Below, piece after piece: positions 1-10,450 of a stretch of 64,000 nucleotides of DNA; within the stretch, counting starts at the first letter, position 1; each line of letters begins with the position of its first letter. The notes beneath the pieces were generated by a model. It searched no databases and was not told the origin of the DNA. It saw only the letters and a program-made list of their open reading frames with translations. Source of the DNA: Saprospiraceae bacterium (lineage in GTDB: Bacteria > Bacteroidota > Bacteroidia > Chitinophagales > Saprospiraceae); assembly GCA_020629035.1 (NCBI GenBank), contig JAHDEC010000007.1:92725-156724 (forward strand), in the 5' to 3' direction. The position numbers were made by a program, and so were the translations under genes.

Positions 1-2633
1 GTACTGATTTCACCTCCATCAGCAGGTTGAACCGTCACTTCTAATGAATTAGAAATAGCGAAACATCCGGTTAAATTGTCCAATGTTGCTCCCATTTCTA
101 AGCCTCCTAAACCTTGAATATAACTCACATTAACAATGGTATAAACCGTCTCGCTTGTAGCATTTGGAACGTCAATACTATTGGTATTTGATGTAGCTAG
201 GATGACGCCTGTTGGACTTAAAAGCAACCAAGTATTATCGTCTCCTTTCTCATTCGCAATTTGTAGATTGACCATCATAGGTTGGTCTCTATCACAGAAT
301 TCCAAGGGTGTATTAGTAGATATTTCTCCTGGAGCTACACACAATCTTTCCACTTCTACTGGATTAGATAAAGCATAACATCCCATAATATCTGAAGCAT
401 TATTTCCTAACTCAAGATTTGATAAGGCTCCCTCATGACTTACATGCCAAATCAAGCAAGTACCAGGTCCAGCATCACTAAAGTCAATGGCTGATGTTGG
501 AGGTAGGCCCAGAATAGTACCGTTTAAATCCGTAACTAGCCATACAGCATCTGTGCCTTCATTACCCGTAATCGTGGCATTCACAATGGCTTGATTGCCA
601 TCAGCTATACATACTTGAGATAGATCCGTTGTTAGTTCACCACCAACTACCACCTCTTTATCGATTATAACTTCATTAGACAACTCAAAACAACCAGATA
701 GATCGTCAATAGTTGAGCCAATAGTTAAGCCTTCAATTTCACTATACGCAACATGGAAGATTACACACTCCTCAACATCTCCCACTAAACTAAAGGGTGA
801 TGAGGAAGGCAAATCCAAAATTACTCCATTTATATCTGTGACTATCCACTGTCCATTGGTTCCTGTATAATTACTGAGACTGAAATCAACTAATTCGGAA
901 GAACCATCTACTGAACAAATACTGGACTGGTTAGTCGAAATGGTAGCAGCTACAACACCTTCTCTAATAATCTCTATCGGATTTGACAATGAGTAACACC
1001 CCGAGAAATCATCAATATCCTCTCCTACTGCTCCGCCTTCAAAATCATCTTCGTATGAAACATTATAGATAAAACAAGATCCCATTCCTGCTCCTTCAAA
1101 GTTAAATGGTGGTGTTCCATCAAACACCAAAATATTGCCAGTTTCATCAGCAATTATCCAAGCACTGTTAGCACCTAAATTAAATAGGACGTTTACATCC
1201 ACTAGATCATCCAAACCATCCGTTACACAAACCGTTTGGGGATCATTCGTACTAATTTCGCCACCAGCAACCTCTGTCCGATTTATAGTAATTGGATTTG
1301 ATAAAGCATGGCAGCCACTTAGGGACTCTATATTATTACCGAAGTCTGCTCCTTCTAATTCACCAAACCAAGATACATTCCAAATTAAACAAATACCCAC
1401 ACCCGCTCCTTCAAAATTGAAGGGCATCTGAGCATCAAAAACTAAAATATTTCCTATTAAATCCGTGATAATGTAGGCAGATTGATCGCCATTATTTCCC
1501 ATGGAGCTTACATTGACCAAATCACTAAGCCCATCACCTACACAAAGATCAGTCGGGTCTTCCGTGCTAATTTCACCTCCAAGAATTTCTGTTCTATAAA
1601 CAAATATTGGATTAGAGATATCCAGGCATCCTTCTAAATCATGAACACTATTTCCGACCACAATTCCATCGAAAATAGACGAGTAACGGATATGATAAAT
1701 TAAGCAAGTACCTGCTCCAGCTCCTTCAAAATTAAAGGGAGGCTGAGACGGATTTGCTAGGATTATTCCTGACTCATCAGTAATCACCCAAGTACTAAAA
1801 TCACCAAAATCACCGCTGACACTGACATCTACAAAATCATCTTCACCATCTCCAATACACAGGTCTACTGAATCATCGGTAGTAATTTCTCCAGCATCAG
1901 CAAGACAAAAATCACAGCAAGATAAAACGCTAATATTATCGATATCCCATGCGGTAGCTTTACCCCAATTTTCAGCCACACAATATGGCAATAACTCTAC
2001 ATTAAAGGTGGTGACCTCAGTCACATTAAACGCAGCAATATTGGAAAAATCAAAACATTCTAAATTCCAATCTCTCTCAGTTGTAATATCTGACTGAGCA
2101 AAAACTTCTTCTCCATCAACTAGAATTCGGATTCCATATTTGGTAGGATAATTATTATCATCTATACCACCGTTGATCCATTCGAATTGCTCTGGAGATT
2201 TTTCATAAAAGGTTAAGCCGCTAAATGATGCAACTTGATCATTTTCTGGACTTACTTTAATATCAAATTTTAGAGTTTTACTATGGCCTGGTATGTAATC
2301 GCAGGTTTCTGCAGAACTAATACACATGGCGACTGATCCATCTTCCACACCCGGTGTGCATGAATGCCTATTAAGTAGCGGACTATTTCTGTATAGGTGT
2401 TCGCCTACTACCTCAAAGTTAGCACAATCCGATCCCATAGGATAACTAGCGGATAAATCAGAGTAATCATAATCGCTGACTCCTGGTACCGATTCACATT
2501 GTTCCATACTGAAGTATGCTACTATTAATGAATCAGGACAAATAGGTCCAGCAGTTATCATTTCTTCACTTGTGTGGCTAAAAAGTACACTGGTGTATAC
2601 CATAGCCAAAGCCATTGTAAAAATTCGTTTCAT
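1..2633 (-). CDS. Giant secreted repeat protein, 3' end outside window
   Basis: An open minus-strand frame starts at the ATG at 2631-2633 and runs off the left edge (877 codons seen), so the C terminus is missing. It opens with a hydrophobic signal-like segment (MKRIFTMALAMVYTSVLF). A Cys-rich domain follows (about residues 30-240) with the marks HSCTPG, YPTKYGIRI and AWDIDNISVLSCC. Then come six complete ~110-residue repeats and the start of a seventh. Each repeat begins GGEIST-x-C, has a central WxxTDxxG segment and ends GC-x-x-LSNP. It is a paralogue of the next gene (2700-9074), which lies 66 bases upstream on the same strand with the same domain order. By analogy the lost end should carry a T9SS sorting domain; that is inference. 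Surface adhesin or matrix protein is the likely role; no enzyme motif was seen. Confidence 0.85.
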   Translation of the reverse strand, partial: MKRIFTMALAMVYTSVLFSHTSEEMITAGPICPDSLIVAYFSMEQCESVPGVSDYDYSDLSASYPMGSDCANFEVVGEHLYRNSPLLNRHSCTPGVEDGSVAMCISSAETCDYIPGHSKTLKFDIKVSPENDQVASFSGLTFYEKSPEQFEWINGGIDDNNYPTKYGIRILVDGEEVFAQSDITTERDWNLECFDFSNIAAFNVTEVTTFNVELLPYCVAENWGKATAWDIDNISVLSCCDFCLADAGEITTDDSVDLCIGDGEDDFVDVSVSGDFGDFSTWVITDESGIILANPSQPPFNFEGAGAGTCLIYHIRYSSIFDGIVVGNSVHDLEGCLDISNPIFVYRTEILGGEISTEDPTDLCVGDGLSDLVNVSSMGNNGDQSAYIITDLIGNILVFDAQMPFNFEGAGVGICLIWNVSWFGELEGADFGNNIESLSGCHALSNPITINRTEVAGGEISTNDPQTVCVTDGLDDLVDVNVLFNLGANSAWIIADETGNILVFDGTPPFNFEGAGMGSCFIYNVSYEDDFEGGAVGEDIDDFSGCYSLSNPIEIIREGVVAATISTNQSSICSVDGSSELVDFSLSNYTGTNGQWIVTDINGVILDLPSSSPFSLVGDVEECVIFHVAYSEIEGLTIGSTIDDLSGCFELSNEVIIDKEVVVGGELTTDLSQVCIADGNQAIVNATITGNEGTDAVWLVTDLNGTILGLPPTSAIDFSDAGPGTCLIWHVSHEGALSNLELGNNASDIMGCYALSNPVEVERLCVAPGEISTNTPLEFCDRDQPMMVNLQIANEKGDDNTWLLLSPTGVILATSNTNSIDVPNATSETVYTIVNVSYIQGLGGLEMGATLDNLTGCFAISNSLEVTVQPADGGEIS

Positions 2634-2699
2634 CCTTTAAAATTTTGTCATTTAATACAAGTCATATTAAATGCCGTTTAGTGCTTGTGTAAGCCTTAT

Positions 2700-5600
2700 T
2701 TATCGAGTTATTTTAATAATTTTCTTAGTTATATCTTGATCAGCTGATCTTACTTTCACTACATACATTCCTGCACTCAAATCCCTTAAATCAAGCAAGT
2801 ATTCTAGTTCATCAGTTATATTAAATGTTTGTTGTTTCACTGCTTGACCTAAATCATTATATATCGCAATGCTTATTAATGAGTTAGGTGCGCTGTTAAT
2901 CTTTATTTTTAAGAAGTCAGTTGTAGGATTAGGACTTAAGCTAAAGTCTAAATCTGGTTGGGCTGGCTCAATGACGCTGTTAGGACATACATCTATTACA
3001 CTTACTGAAATAGAGGTTTCTGTAATTGCGTAGCATCCATCGGCAACTAGAAGGTCTATAGGACTGCCTAGCGCTGGATAAACCTCTCCAATATGAGCTA
3101 CGCCGTATACTTGATAAGTTCCTTCACCTAATAGGCCAAAATCAACACTATTACCATCCAGCATATATTGAATATTACCAAATTCATTAGTCACGATATA
3201 TTGGTAATCAAACGGTCCATGGCTGGTGTTAAACTCAACAATATTGCTTAATTCATCTGATAAACAAATTGCTATATCGTTGCCTTGTGGCATAGTCCAT
3301 TCTCCTGCATATAGTTTGCTATTGCATCCTGATTCAATAAGTAAATCATCGATATCCCAAGCGGTAACTTCAGCTCCATTTCCAATCGTACAATATCCTA
3401 GTAGCTCCACGTCAAATACCGTTGTTTGATTCACTTCAAAGGCTGCAAGTCCAGCAAAATCGAAAGACTCAAGTGTGTAATCGAAACTAGTTGCTAATTC
3501 ATCTTGTCTATAAATCTCATTACCGGCAACACTTATTCTAATTCCGTACTTAGTTGGATAATTATTTATACCATCTGTACCGTTTATCCAGTCAAAAGTC
3601 TCTGGCGCCCGTTCGTAGAAGCTGATACTAGATAATAGTGCCGTACCACTTAATCCAGGAGTCAATGCTATGCTGAATCGGATAGCATAGTCACTATCAG
3701 CCTCATAAGTACAATCTTCTAAAGAACTCACACACATAGCAGGACTATCATCCACACCTGGTGTACAAGAATGTTTATATATACTTGGATTATCTCTGTA
3801 TACAAAACCACCAACTAAATCGATGTTTGCACAGCCTTCCTCATTATGTATGTCCGCGGTAAATTCACTAAAATCAACATTGGTCAAACTATCAGGATGA
3901 GAATGGCACTCATCAAAGTCTACATGTGCGTAAGAATTTCCTGATAAACCAAGTCCATATTTAGTTACTGTGATACTATTAGCCAGGTCAAAACAACCAT
4001 CAAAGTCAAAAATATGACTGCCGATATTTAGTCCGACAAACCCATCTTCGTAGGTGATGTACCAAATCATACAAGTACCAATGTCTGAGTTTTCAAAGTC
4101 AAACGGTGGTCCAGCTGACAACGAAGTAATGACTCCATTTTCATCCGTTATAAACCATGCTCCATTTGCTGAAACATCTCCCGTTAAATTGACATTAATC
4201 AAATCTGAGGCACAATCTCCTACGCAAATGCTGGTTTCTACATCCCCATTTTCTAAGGCTAATTTTCCGGCATCTAATTCAGAAGATTTTACATTAATTG
4301 CATTTGATAGTGTAAAGCATCCATCAAGATTAGTTAGACTAGAACCTACACTTAAACCTGTCAGATTATCATTGTAGCTTAGCTGATAAATACTATAATT
4401 ATTAGCAGATAAGCTAGATAAGTCCACATTAGCTGAATCACTGATTAGCACAATATTATTATTTGCATCAACTACCACAAAACTGCTATTGCTGCCTGAA
4501 ACTCCTTGAACATTAATCATAAGTACTCCGAAGTTCTCCTCACAGAAAACGGTCGAACTTATCGTTGAAATAGATGTTTCACTCAGATTGTCTAGACTGA
4601 CATTAATCGGATTAGAAATATCAAAACAGCCTACCAGACTATTTACATTATCACCAATACTTATGCTTGTTGTGTCTGTGTAACTTATACTCCAAAGTTG
4701 TAAACCATTTTCAATAGCTGTAATGCCTACATCTAACGAATGATCATTGCTTATCTCGATGATATTTCCATTAAGATCAGTGATTAAGAAGACTGTGTTA
4801 TCACCTTTGTTATTGGTGATTTCAAGGCTAACGATCATCGATGAGCTCATTCCACAGAATGTTGTTTCATCGCTAGTGGTTATGTTTCCTCCATTCACAC
4901 AATTCACTTCGATAATGATAGCATTAGAAAGGTCAAAACAGCCGCTTAAATCAGCTAAGCTTTGGCCTATTGCTAAATCCTGTATATCACTAGTATGAGA
5001 CACATTTAGTATCTCATAAGTAGTAATACCTTCCAATACATTAAACCCAAGGCTATTGTCACTATCTACATGAATAATTATTCCGTTTTCGTCTATAACT
5101 ACCATGTGTTGGTACATACCTACATCGCCTACTAAATCAACATTTACAGAAACGTAATCCTCAGTTGAACAAATTATTGTGTTATCATTTGTGCTTATGG
5201 TTCCTCCATCTACACTATTAATCGTAACGGGTATTGCATTAGATAAATCGAAACAACCTGTGATGTTTGCTATGTTAGCTCCTTCGTTTATTCCCTCAGT
5301 ATCAATTGTGTAGCCGATGCTCCAAATTTCTAGGCCTGAATGGCTTTCTACATTCGAAATACTTACTGTACTATTTGTAGAACTTGCAATGATCTCTCCT
5401 AATGAATTGGTGACGATAAATAACTGCTCACCCACTCCACCTGATAAACTAAGGTCAAATGTTGCAGGTCCATCATTTGCGCATAGTTCAGTAGGGCTGC
5501 TTGTTGAGATTATTCCTCCATCCACATTGTTAATTGAAACTGGAATTGGATTAGAAAGATCATAACAAGTAGTTAGCTGATTAATATTATCTCCCTCATT

Positions 5601-8600
5601 TAAACTCGCTGATTCATCTGTATACGCAACACTCCAGATATCATAAGATGTTCCAGAACCAGTTAAGCTTACATTCAAACTACTGTTTGTACTTGTGTAT
5701 ACAATGTTTCCAAATTCATCAGTGATAACAAATACAGTATTGTCACCTTGATTTCCAGCAAGGTTTATATCAAATTGACTCACAGCCTCATTACCGCATA
5801 TCTCAGTAGGACTGTCAGTACTTATCATGCCACCATTTACATGGTTTACATCTATGTTTATTGGATTAGATAGATCGAAGCAACCTTCTACGTCTGATAC
5901 TTGCTGACCTGTCATTAGACCAGTTGTTCCTTCTGTATATGACACACTCCAAATATCATAAGATGTCCCTGAGCCAGTAAGTGCAAAATTCACATTTTCA
6001 CTTTCTGAAGTGTAAACTATTTCACCTAAGTGATTTGTAACAACAAATAGTTGTTCTTCTCCTTTTTCATTTACTAAATCAATATCCAAAGAAGCAAACG
6101 TATCATTTCCACATAAATTGGTTGGGCTGTCTGTAGATATCGTTCCTCCTTCCACACAATTTACGGCTACTGAAATAGGATTAGACCAATCGAAACAACC
6201 ATCTACATCATTAATGTTTTCTCCCTCAGCTAAACCATTTAAGCCATCGCTATAAGAGATACTGTAAATCCCGTAGGAAGTACCTGAGCCTGTTAAGGCA
6301 AAATTTACATCAGCTTGATCTTGGATGGAAATTATATTTCCATTTTCATCAGCGACCACAAATTGCTGGTTCTCCCCTTTCTGATTGTTTAGTTCAATAT
6401 CGAAACTCGCCGTTAAATCCGAGCTACATAAAACGGTCTCACTATTCGTACTAATTTCTCCACCATTTACACAATGGACGTTGACATCAATACCATTGGA
6501 TAAATCGAAGCATCCATTAATATCCGATAAATCATTGCCTTCGCTAAGGCCTTCTGTCTCATCTGTGTAGCTCACATAATAGATAGCATAAGAACTACCA
6601 GAGCCTGTGGTAGGTATTAATAAGGAATAATCATCAGTCACTAAAATAATTTCTCCTGTTGCATCGGTCACTAATAGTTGACCATTGTCGCCTTTCGAAT
6701 CATCGACTGTAACATCTATTGTTGCATCTCCATCAGTACTGCATAATTCAGTAGGACTATCGGTAGAAATAACACCTCCATCTACGCAGTTAACCGTAAA
6801 CGGAATAGGATTAGATGTATCAAAACAGCCAGTAAAATCGCTTATGTTTTCTCCTGTAGAAATTTCTTGAGTATTCTCACCATAACTGACATTCCAGATT
6901 TCATAGTTTGTTCCAGAACCTGTTAAGACATAATCGAATGAATCATTATGGCTGGTAAAAACCACATTTCCAAATTCATCAGTGATCACATATGTTTGGT
7001 TATTTCCTTTATCATTTTGTTTATCTATGTCAAAACTGACGCTAGTTCCTGTCAAGCAAATATCTGTTTCACTATCTGTGGAAATACTACCTCCATCTAC
7101 GCAATCTACAGAAACGCTGATGGGATTAGATAAATCGTAACAAGCGTTGATATTATTTATATTTTGTCCAATGTTGAGACCAGTTATTGAACCATCATAT
7201 CCAAGATTCCATATTTGGTATGTCGCAATACCTGCTAATAAATCGAGATTTATTGGCGAATTAGCTGGTAGGAGTAAGATATTCCCTTGCACATCAGTTA
7301 CTAGCCATTGATTGCTTTGTGCTGTGCTGTTAACTAAAGAAACATTTATACTTGCTGTATTATCCGTCGAACAATAATAGGTCGGATCATTCGTCGTAAT
7401 AGTTCCAGCATCAGGTGCTGTGATTTCAAAATCTACTTCATTTGAGATGGCAAAACATCCATCAAGATCATTTATACTATTACCCACTGATAATCCCTGA
7501 ATACTTTCGAAAAGTACCTCAACTACCTGATAGTTTCCTGTTCCTATATTATTAATATTAATGTTGTTACTATTGCTAACTCTAACAATGTTGCCAAACT
7601 GATCAAGGATCAAGAATACGCTCTCCGAAACGCCGGCCCCACTTGAATTAGCGACAAGCACATTTGTTTCTCCCTGACAAAAAGAGGATTCATCTATACT
7701 GATGGCTGTCGGATTCAATGCTTTGATATTTACCTCTATTGAGTTCGAAATATCAAAACAGCCAAGCAAATCGAATATGCTATTTCCAACTTGCAAACCA
7801 TCCAAATCATCAAAAAGCACATAATATATAAAGTAGGTGCCTAGATCATAATTATTAAAGTTTAGAGATGAACCATTCGATAGTTCGATAATAGTACCAT
7901 TTAAGTCGGTGATGACATAAGCATCACTAAAACTTGTATTTAGATTGTTTTCTACATTGACAATATAATCACCTTGCTGACTAGTACAGATATCTGTTTT
8001 ACTATTTGTATAAATCTGCTGAGTATTTAACCAAAAGATATTGACAGGGATAGCATTAGAAAGCTCAAAACAACCATCCGTATTAAAGATGTTTTCCCCT
8101 ATATTTAATGGGCCAAAACCATCATCATACTGAGCATAATAAATACTTGTTACATTTGTATGACTTGAGTTAAAAGTTATAGGACTGCTCTTTTCAATAT
8201 CTATTATAGTCCCTTGATTATCAACCAATAAAAAATCACCATCTTCTCCAAAACCTCCATTAAGGCTTATAGAAAAACCACTTGGATCTTGGTCATTAAT
8301 ACAGATAGATGTTTCATCATTTGTAGAAATAACAGAAGGTTCTGCATGACATGAATTACAGCAAGAAAGTATTTTAATATCTTCTAAATCCCAGGCATTT
8401 ACTGGAGAGTCATTATCATAGGTACAATAAGGTAAAAGTTCGAAGTGAAACGTTGTGGTCGTTGTCACGGAAAAGTTTGGGTTCGACGAAAAGTCAAAGG
8501 TTTCCAGATTCCAATCTCGACGAGTTTGTATGTCTTCTCTTCTATATATCTGTACTGAATCAACAGTTACTCTTAATCCATATTTTTCAGGATAATTATT

Positions 8601-9074
8601 AGGTCCAGAAGCGCCATCCACCCATTCAAACATTTCAGGTGCTTTTTCGTAAAAATTTAGACCAGTTAAACTAGTTACTTCTCCATCTATGGGACTTAGT
8701 GTTACATCAAACCGAACTGCTTTTTCGTGATAAGGTATAAATTCACAGTCATCTACTGAGCTCACACACATTGCCTCTGTTCCATTTAGACCAGGAGTAC
8801 AAGAATGAGAATTTATAGTTGGGTTTTCTCTATATAGGTGTCCACCTTCTACTTGGAAATAACCACAATTGGTGGTTTCCGGATAAGAGGCTAACATTTC
8901 GGAATAATCGATATTGGTCGATCCGACGACTGCGTCACAAGCATTTAAATCAAAATGCACAACCATACTTGGATCTTCACACCCTTCGGTGGTAGCCAAA
9001 TCAACTCCTGCAAAAATTGGTGAAACAAACATTAAAGCCACCAACAACCCTAGCATTGTAAACATGCGTCTCAT
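2700..9074 (-). CDS. Giant T9SS-exported repeat protein (2124 aa)
   Basis: The protein starts with a signal peptide (MRRMFTMLGLLVALMFVSPIFA). Residues ~25-240 form a Cys-rich domain with HSCTPG, YPEKYGLRV and AWDLEDIKILSCCNSC. About 14 tandem ~105-115-residue repeats follow (~245-1695), each starting near GGxISTxSPTxLC and closing GCFDLSNPI. A second copy of the Cys-rich domain lies at ~1705-1905 (KHSCTPG, YPTKYGIRI, AWDIDDLLIESGC), then one more divergent repeat. The end (~2045-2124) is a type A T9SS sorting domain: LSPNPTTDFLKIKI ... GMYVVKVRS ... KKIIKITR. Repeats 4-10 are closer to one another than the outer ones, suggesting recent expansion. The likely role is a cell-surface or released adhesin. 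Ligand unknown; the repeats have an Ig/fibronectin-like strand pattern, but their fold is not established here. Confidence 0.93.
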   Translation of the reverse strand: MRRMFTMLGLLVALMFVSPIFAGVDLATTEGCEDPSMVVHFDLNACDAVVGSTNIDYSEMLASYPETTNCGYFQVEGGHLYRENPTINSHSCTPGLNGTEAMCVSSVDDCEFIPYHEKAVRFDVTLSPIDGEVTSLTGLNFYEKAPEMFEWVDGASGPNNYPEKYGLRVTVDSVQIYRREDIQTRRDWNLETFDFSSNPNFSVTTTTTFHFELLPYCTYDNDSPVNAWDLEDIKILSCCNSCHAEPSVISTNDETSICINDQDPSGFSISLNGGFGEDGDFLLVDNQGTIIDIEKSSPITFNSSHTNVTSIYYAQYDDGFGPLNIGENIFNTDGCFELSNAIPVNIFWLNTQQIYTNSKTDICTSQQGDYIVNVENNLNTSFSDAYVITDLNGTIIELSNGSSLNFNNYDLGTYFIYYVLFDDLDGLQVGNSIFDLLGCFDISNSIEVNIKALNPTAISIDESSFCQGETNVLVANSSGAGVSESVFLILDQFGNIVRVSNSNNININNIGTGNYQVVEVLFESIQGLSVGNSINDLDGCFAISNEVDFEITAPDAGTITTNDPTYYCSTDNTASINVSLVNSTAQSNQWLVTDVQGNILLLPANSPINLDLLAGIATYQIWNLGYDGSITGLNIGQNINNINACYDLSNPISVSVDCVDGGSISTDSETDICLTGTSVSFDIDKQNDKGNNQTYVITDEFGNVVFTSHNDSFDYVLTGSGTNYEIWNVSYGENTQEISTGENISDFTGCFDTSNPIPFTVNCVDGGVISTDSPTELCSTDGDATIDVTVDDSKGDNGQLLVTDATGEIILVTDDYSLLIPTTGSGSSYAIYYVSYTDETEGLSEGNDLSDINGCFDLSNGIDVNVHCVNGGEISTNSETVLCSSDLTASFDIELNNQKGENQQFVVADENGNIISIQDQADVNFALTGSGTSYGIYSISYSDGLNGLAEGENINDVDGCFDWSNPISVAVNCVEGGTISTDSPTNLCGNDTFASLDIDLVNEKGEEQLFVVTNHLGEIVYTSESENVNFALTGSGTSYDIWSVSYTEGTTGLMTGQQVSDVEGCFDLSNPINIDVNHVNGGMISTDSPTEICGNEAVSQFDINLAGNQGDNTVFVITDEFGNIVYTSTNSSLNVSLTGSGTSYDIWSVAYTDESASLNEGDNINQLTTCYDLSNPIPVSINNVDGGIISTSSPTELCANDGPATFDLSLSGGVGEQLFIVTNSLGEIIASSTNSTVSISNVESHSGLEIWSIGYTIDTEGINEGANIANITGCFDLSNAIPVTINSVDGGTISTNDNTIICSTEDYVSVNVDLVGDVGMYQHMVVIDENGIIIHVDSDNSLGFNVLEGITTYEILNVSHTSDIQDLAIGQSLADLSGCFDLSNAIIIEVNCVNGGNITTSDETTFCGMSSSMIVSLEITNNKGDNTVFLITDLNGNIIEISNDHSLDVGITAIENGLQLWSISYTDTTSISIGDNVNSLVGCFDISNPINVSLDNLSETSISTISSTVFCEENFGVLMINVQGVSGSNSSFVVVDANNNIVLISDSANVDLSSLSANNYSIYQLSYNDNLTGLSVGSSLTNLDGCFTLSNAINVKSSELDAGKLALENGDVETSICVGDCASDLINVNLTGDVSANGAWFITDENGVITSLSAGPPFDFENSDIGTCMIWYITYEDGFVGLNIGSHIFDFDGCFDLANSITVTKYGLGLSGNSYAHVDFDECHSHPDSLTNVDFSEFTADIHNEEGCANIDLVGGFVYRDNPSIYKHSCTPGVDDSPAMCVSSLEDCTYEADSDYAIRFSIALTPGLSGTALLSSISFYERAPETFDWINGTDGINNYPTKYGIRISVAGNEIYRQDELATSFDYTLESFDFAGLAAFEVNQTTVFDVELLGYCTIGNGAEVTAWDIDDLLIESGCNSKLYAGEWTMPQGNDIAICLSDELSNIVEFNTSHGPFDYQYIVTNEFGNIQYMLDGNSVDFGLLGEGTYQVYGVAHIGEVYPALGSPIDLLVADGCYAITETSISVSVIDVCPNSVIEPAQPDLDFSLSPNPTTDFLKIKINSAPNSLISIAIYNDLGQAVKQQTFNITDELEYLLDLRDLSAGMYVVKVRSADQDITKKIIKITR

Positions 9075-9242
9075 GATGCAATTTTAGATTACAAACAAAT
9101 AATAGGTTCAACCAAAATTTCTTGGTCGTTACAGGTTGGATTTAATGATTGTTATTTATGCCTATTCACTGTAGGTATAAACAACAAAAGAAGCCTGTAC
9201 TGACTGAACAGTACAATCTTTATAGTATATCAAAATAAGGTC

Positions 9243-9267
9243 CAATTTTCTCAGGAAAAGAAAATTG
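9243..9267. repeat. Inverted repeat, 8-bp arms
   Basis: CAATTTTC (9243-9250) and GAAAATTG (9260-9267) are perfect inverted arms separated by 9 bases. A short GGCT-AA-AGCC stem sits just to the right. They lie in the 284-base gap between the stop of the 363-aa T9SS protein and the start of the 2124-aa protein, both on the minus strand. They could be a transcript-end hairpin for the upstream gene or an operator for the downstream one; no clear T-run follows on either strand. Confidence 0.4.
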
Positions 9268-9358
9268 TGGGCTAAAGCCGGATAATCAACTTATCAAAAA
9301 TAGAACATATTATTAATATATTTAATATATATCTGCTCTTATTTTGGATTTTTAACAT

Positions 9359-10450
9359 TTAATACTCTAGAATCGTGAGTCTTCTGGTAAACAGGCGATC
9401 GCCTTTAGGATTTCTCACTGAATATAAATAAGTACCTTTTTTAGGATTAGGGATATTAATCTCATTTACCTCTATACCCGTTTGCAAAGAATATTCAGTC
9501 TTCCAAATACGTTGGCCAATAATGTTGTATAGTTCGAAAAAATAGGTGCCGTCTTCTTCTAAATTAGAGAAGAGTTTCATTTGTCCAAAGTTTGGATTAG
9601 GGTAAACTTGAATGCTAGCATCCAAGCCCTGACAAAATCGTTTTGTAAACGGAAAATTTGGTTGACTAATTAGATCGACAAAACTGATATTCTGTTCATA
9701 TTTACAAATCGTCGCAAGCCAGATACCTTTATATGAATTATATATTTTTATATATGTTATTTGTTCTCCTACAGTATTTTGATTATTAAATGATGATATA
9801 TCAATTAACTGATTTGTATCTACATTTCTAACTTTTTGAAGACTAAAAACGAAATTGGTAATGACCGGATAAGCTAATCGTTCACCATACTTAAATAATA
9901 TTTTCTGTTGGATATCAACTTCAATATTCGTCTCGACATTGAGCAAAAATTCAGCACTATCTAACTGGTATTTATCCAGAATATCAGCAAATAAACCACT
10001 TGCATTTTCTTTACTCAAGGATATACTTGCTTCTAAGCTTCGATCGAATCCCTGCCCTTCCCTCGCTGGAAACCTGATGTAGGCAAGTTCCTTTTTAAAC
10101 ACACATTGAACGGGTTTGCTAATACCAAAAATATTATCAAAACTCCATGATTTTATGAAGTGTCCATTGCCTTTTACTTCCCTTTGCATATAGCTAAATA
10201 AATCAGAGGTCAGGTGTAAGTCCTTATCTTTCACAGAAATATTCAGAGGATAAGTACAGCCATAGTCAACTTGACTAAAATCGTAGTCTAAGGATTCACT
10301 GTCGCCTTGATAAATATTCTGTGGCTTAAAAATACGAGCGACTTTTACTGAATCATCTAACGATTGATAACTAAGTGTAGAAAGTGGAACTTGTCCTAAT
10401 AGGCATAAAGCATTGAGAAAAAAACAAGTGTAAAGCAAAGCTCTCATCAT
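9359..10450 (-). CDS. T9SS type A cargo protein, function unknown (363 aa)
   Basis: The protein has an N-terminal hydrophobic signal (ALLYTCFFLNALCLLGQ). The middle (~20-275) is not recognisable; it shows beta-type alternation and no catalytic motif. The last ~85 residues are a type A T9SS sorting domain: IQVYPNPNFGQMKLFSN, YNIIGQRIWK, GTYLYSV and a basic RRLTILEY end. The start overlaps the stop of the upstream ABC exporter gene by four bases (ATGA-type overlap), so the two are probably translated together. That is an odd pairing, as the ABC transporter has no obvious link to T9SS. M1 and M2 are both possible starts. Confidence 0.85.
   Translation of the reverse strand: MMRALLYTCFFLNALCLLGQVPLSTLSYQSLDDSVKVARIFKPQNIYQGDSESLDYDFSQVDYGCTYPLNISVKDKDLHLTSDLFSYMQREVKGNGHFIKSWSFDNIFGISKPVQCVFKKELAYIRFPAREGQGFDRSLEASISLSKENASGLFADILDKYQLDSAEFLLNVETNIEVDIQQKILFKYGERLAYPVITNFVFSLQKVRNVDTNQLIDISSFNNQNTVGEQITYIKIYNSYKGIWLATICKYEQNISFVDLISQPNFPFTKRFCQGLDASIQVYPNPNFGQMKLFSNLEEDGTYFFELYNIIGQRIWKTEYSLQTGIEVNEINIPNPKKGTYLYSVRNPKGDRLFTRRLTILEY

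Noticed and set aside
4054..7133. Several plus-strand open frames of 60-110 codons inside the giant minus-strand gene
   Set aside because: They follow the repeat unit of the real gene on the other strand, recur in register with it and have no start signals or family features.
9100..9112. GGTTCAACC, like a tRNA T-arm
   Set aside because: No acceptor, D or anticodon stems can be folded around it. No tRNA or rRNA gene was found in the window.
10447..10450. Possible frameshift joining the ABC exporter and the T9SS cargo gene
   Set aside because: The exporter is complete at its normal length and the cargo has its own signal peptide. This is an ordinary four-base overlap.
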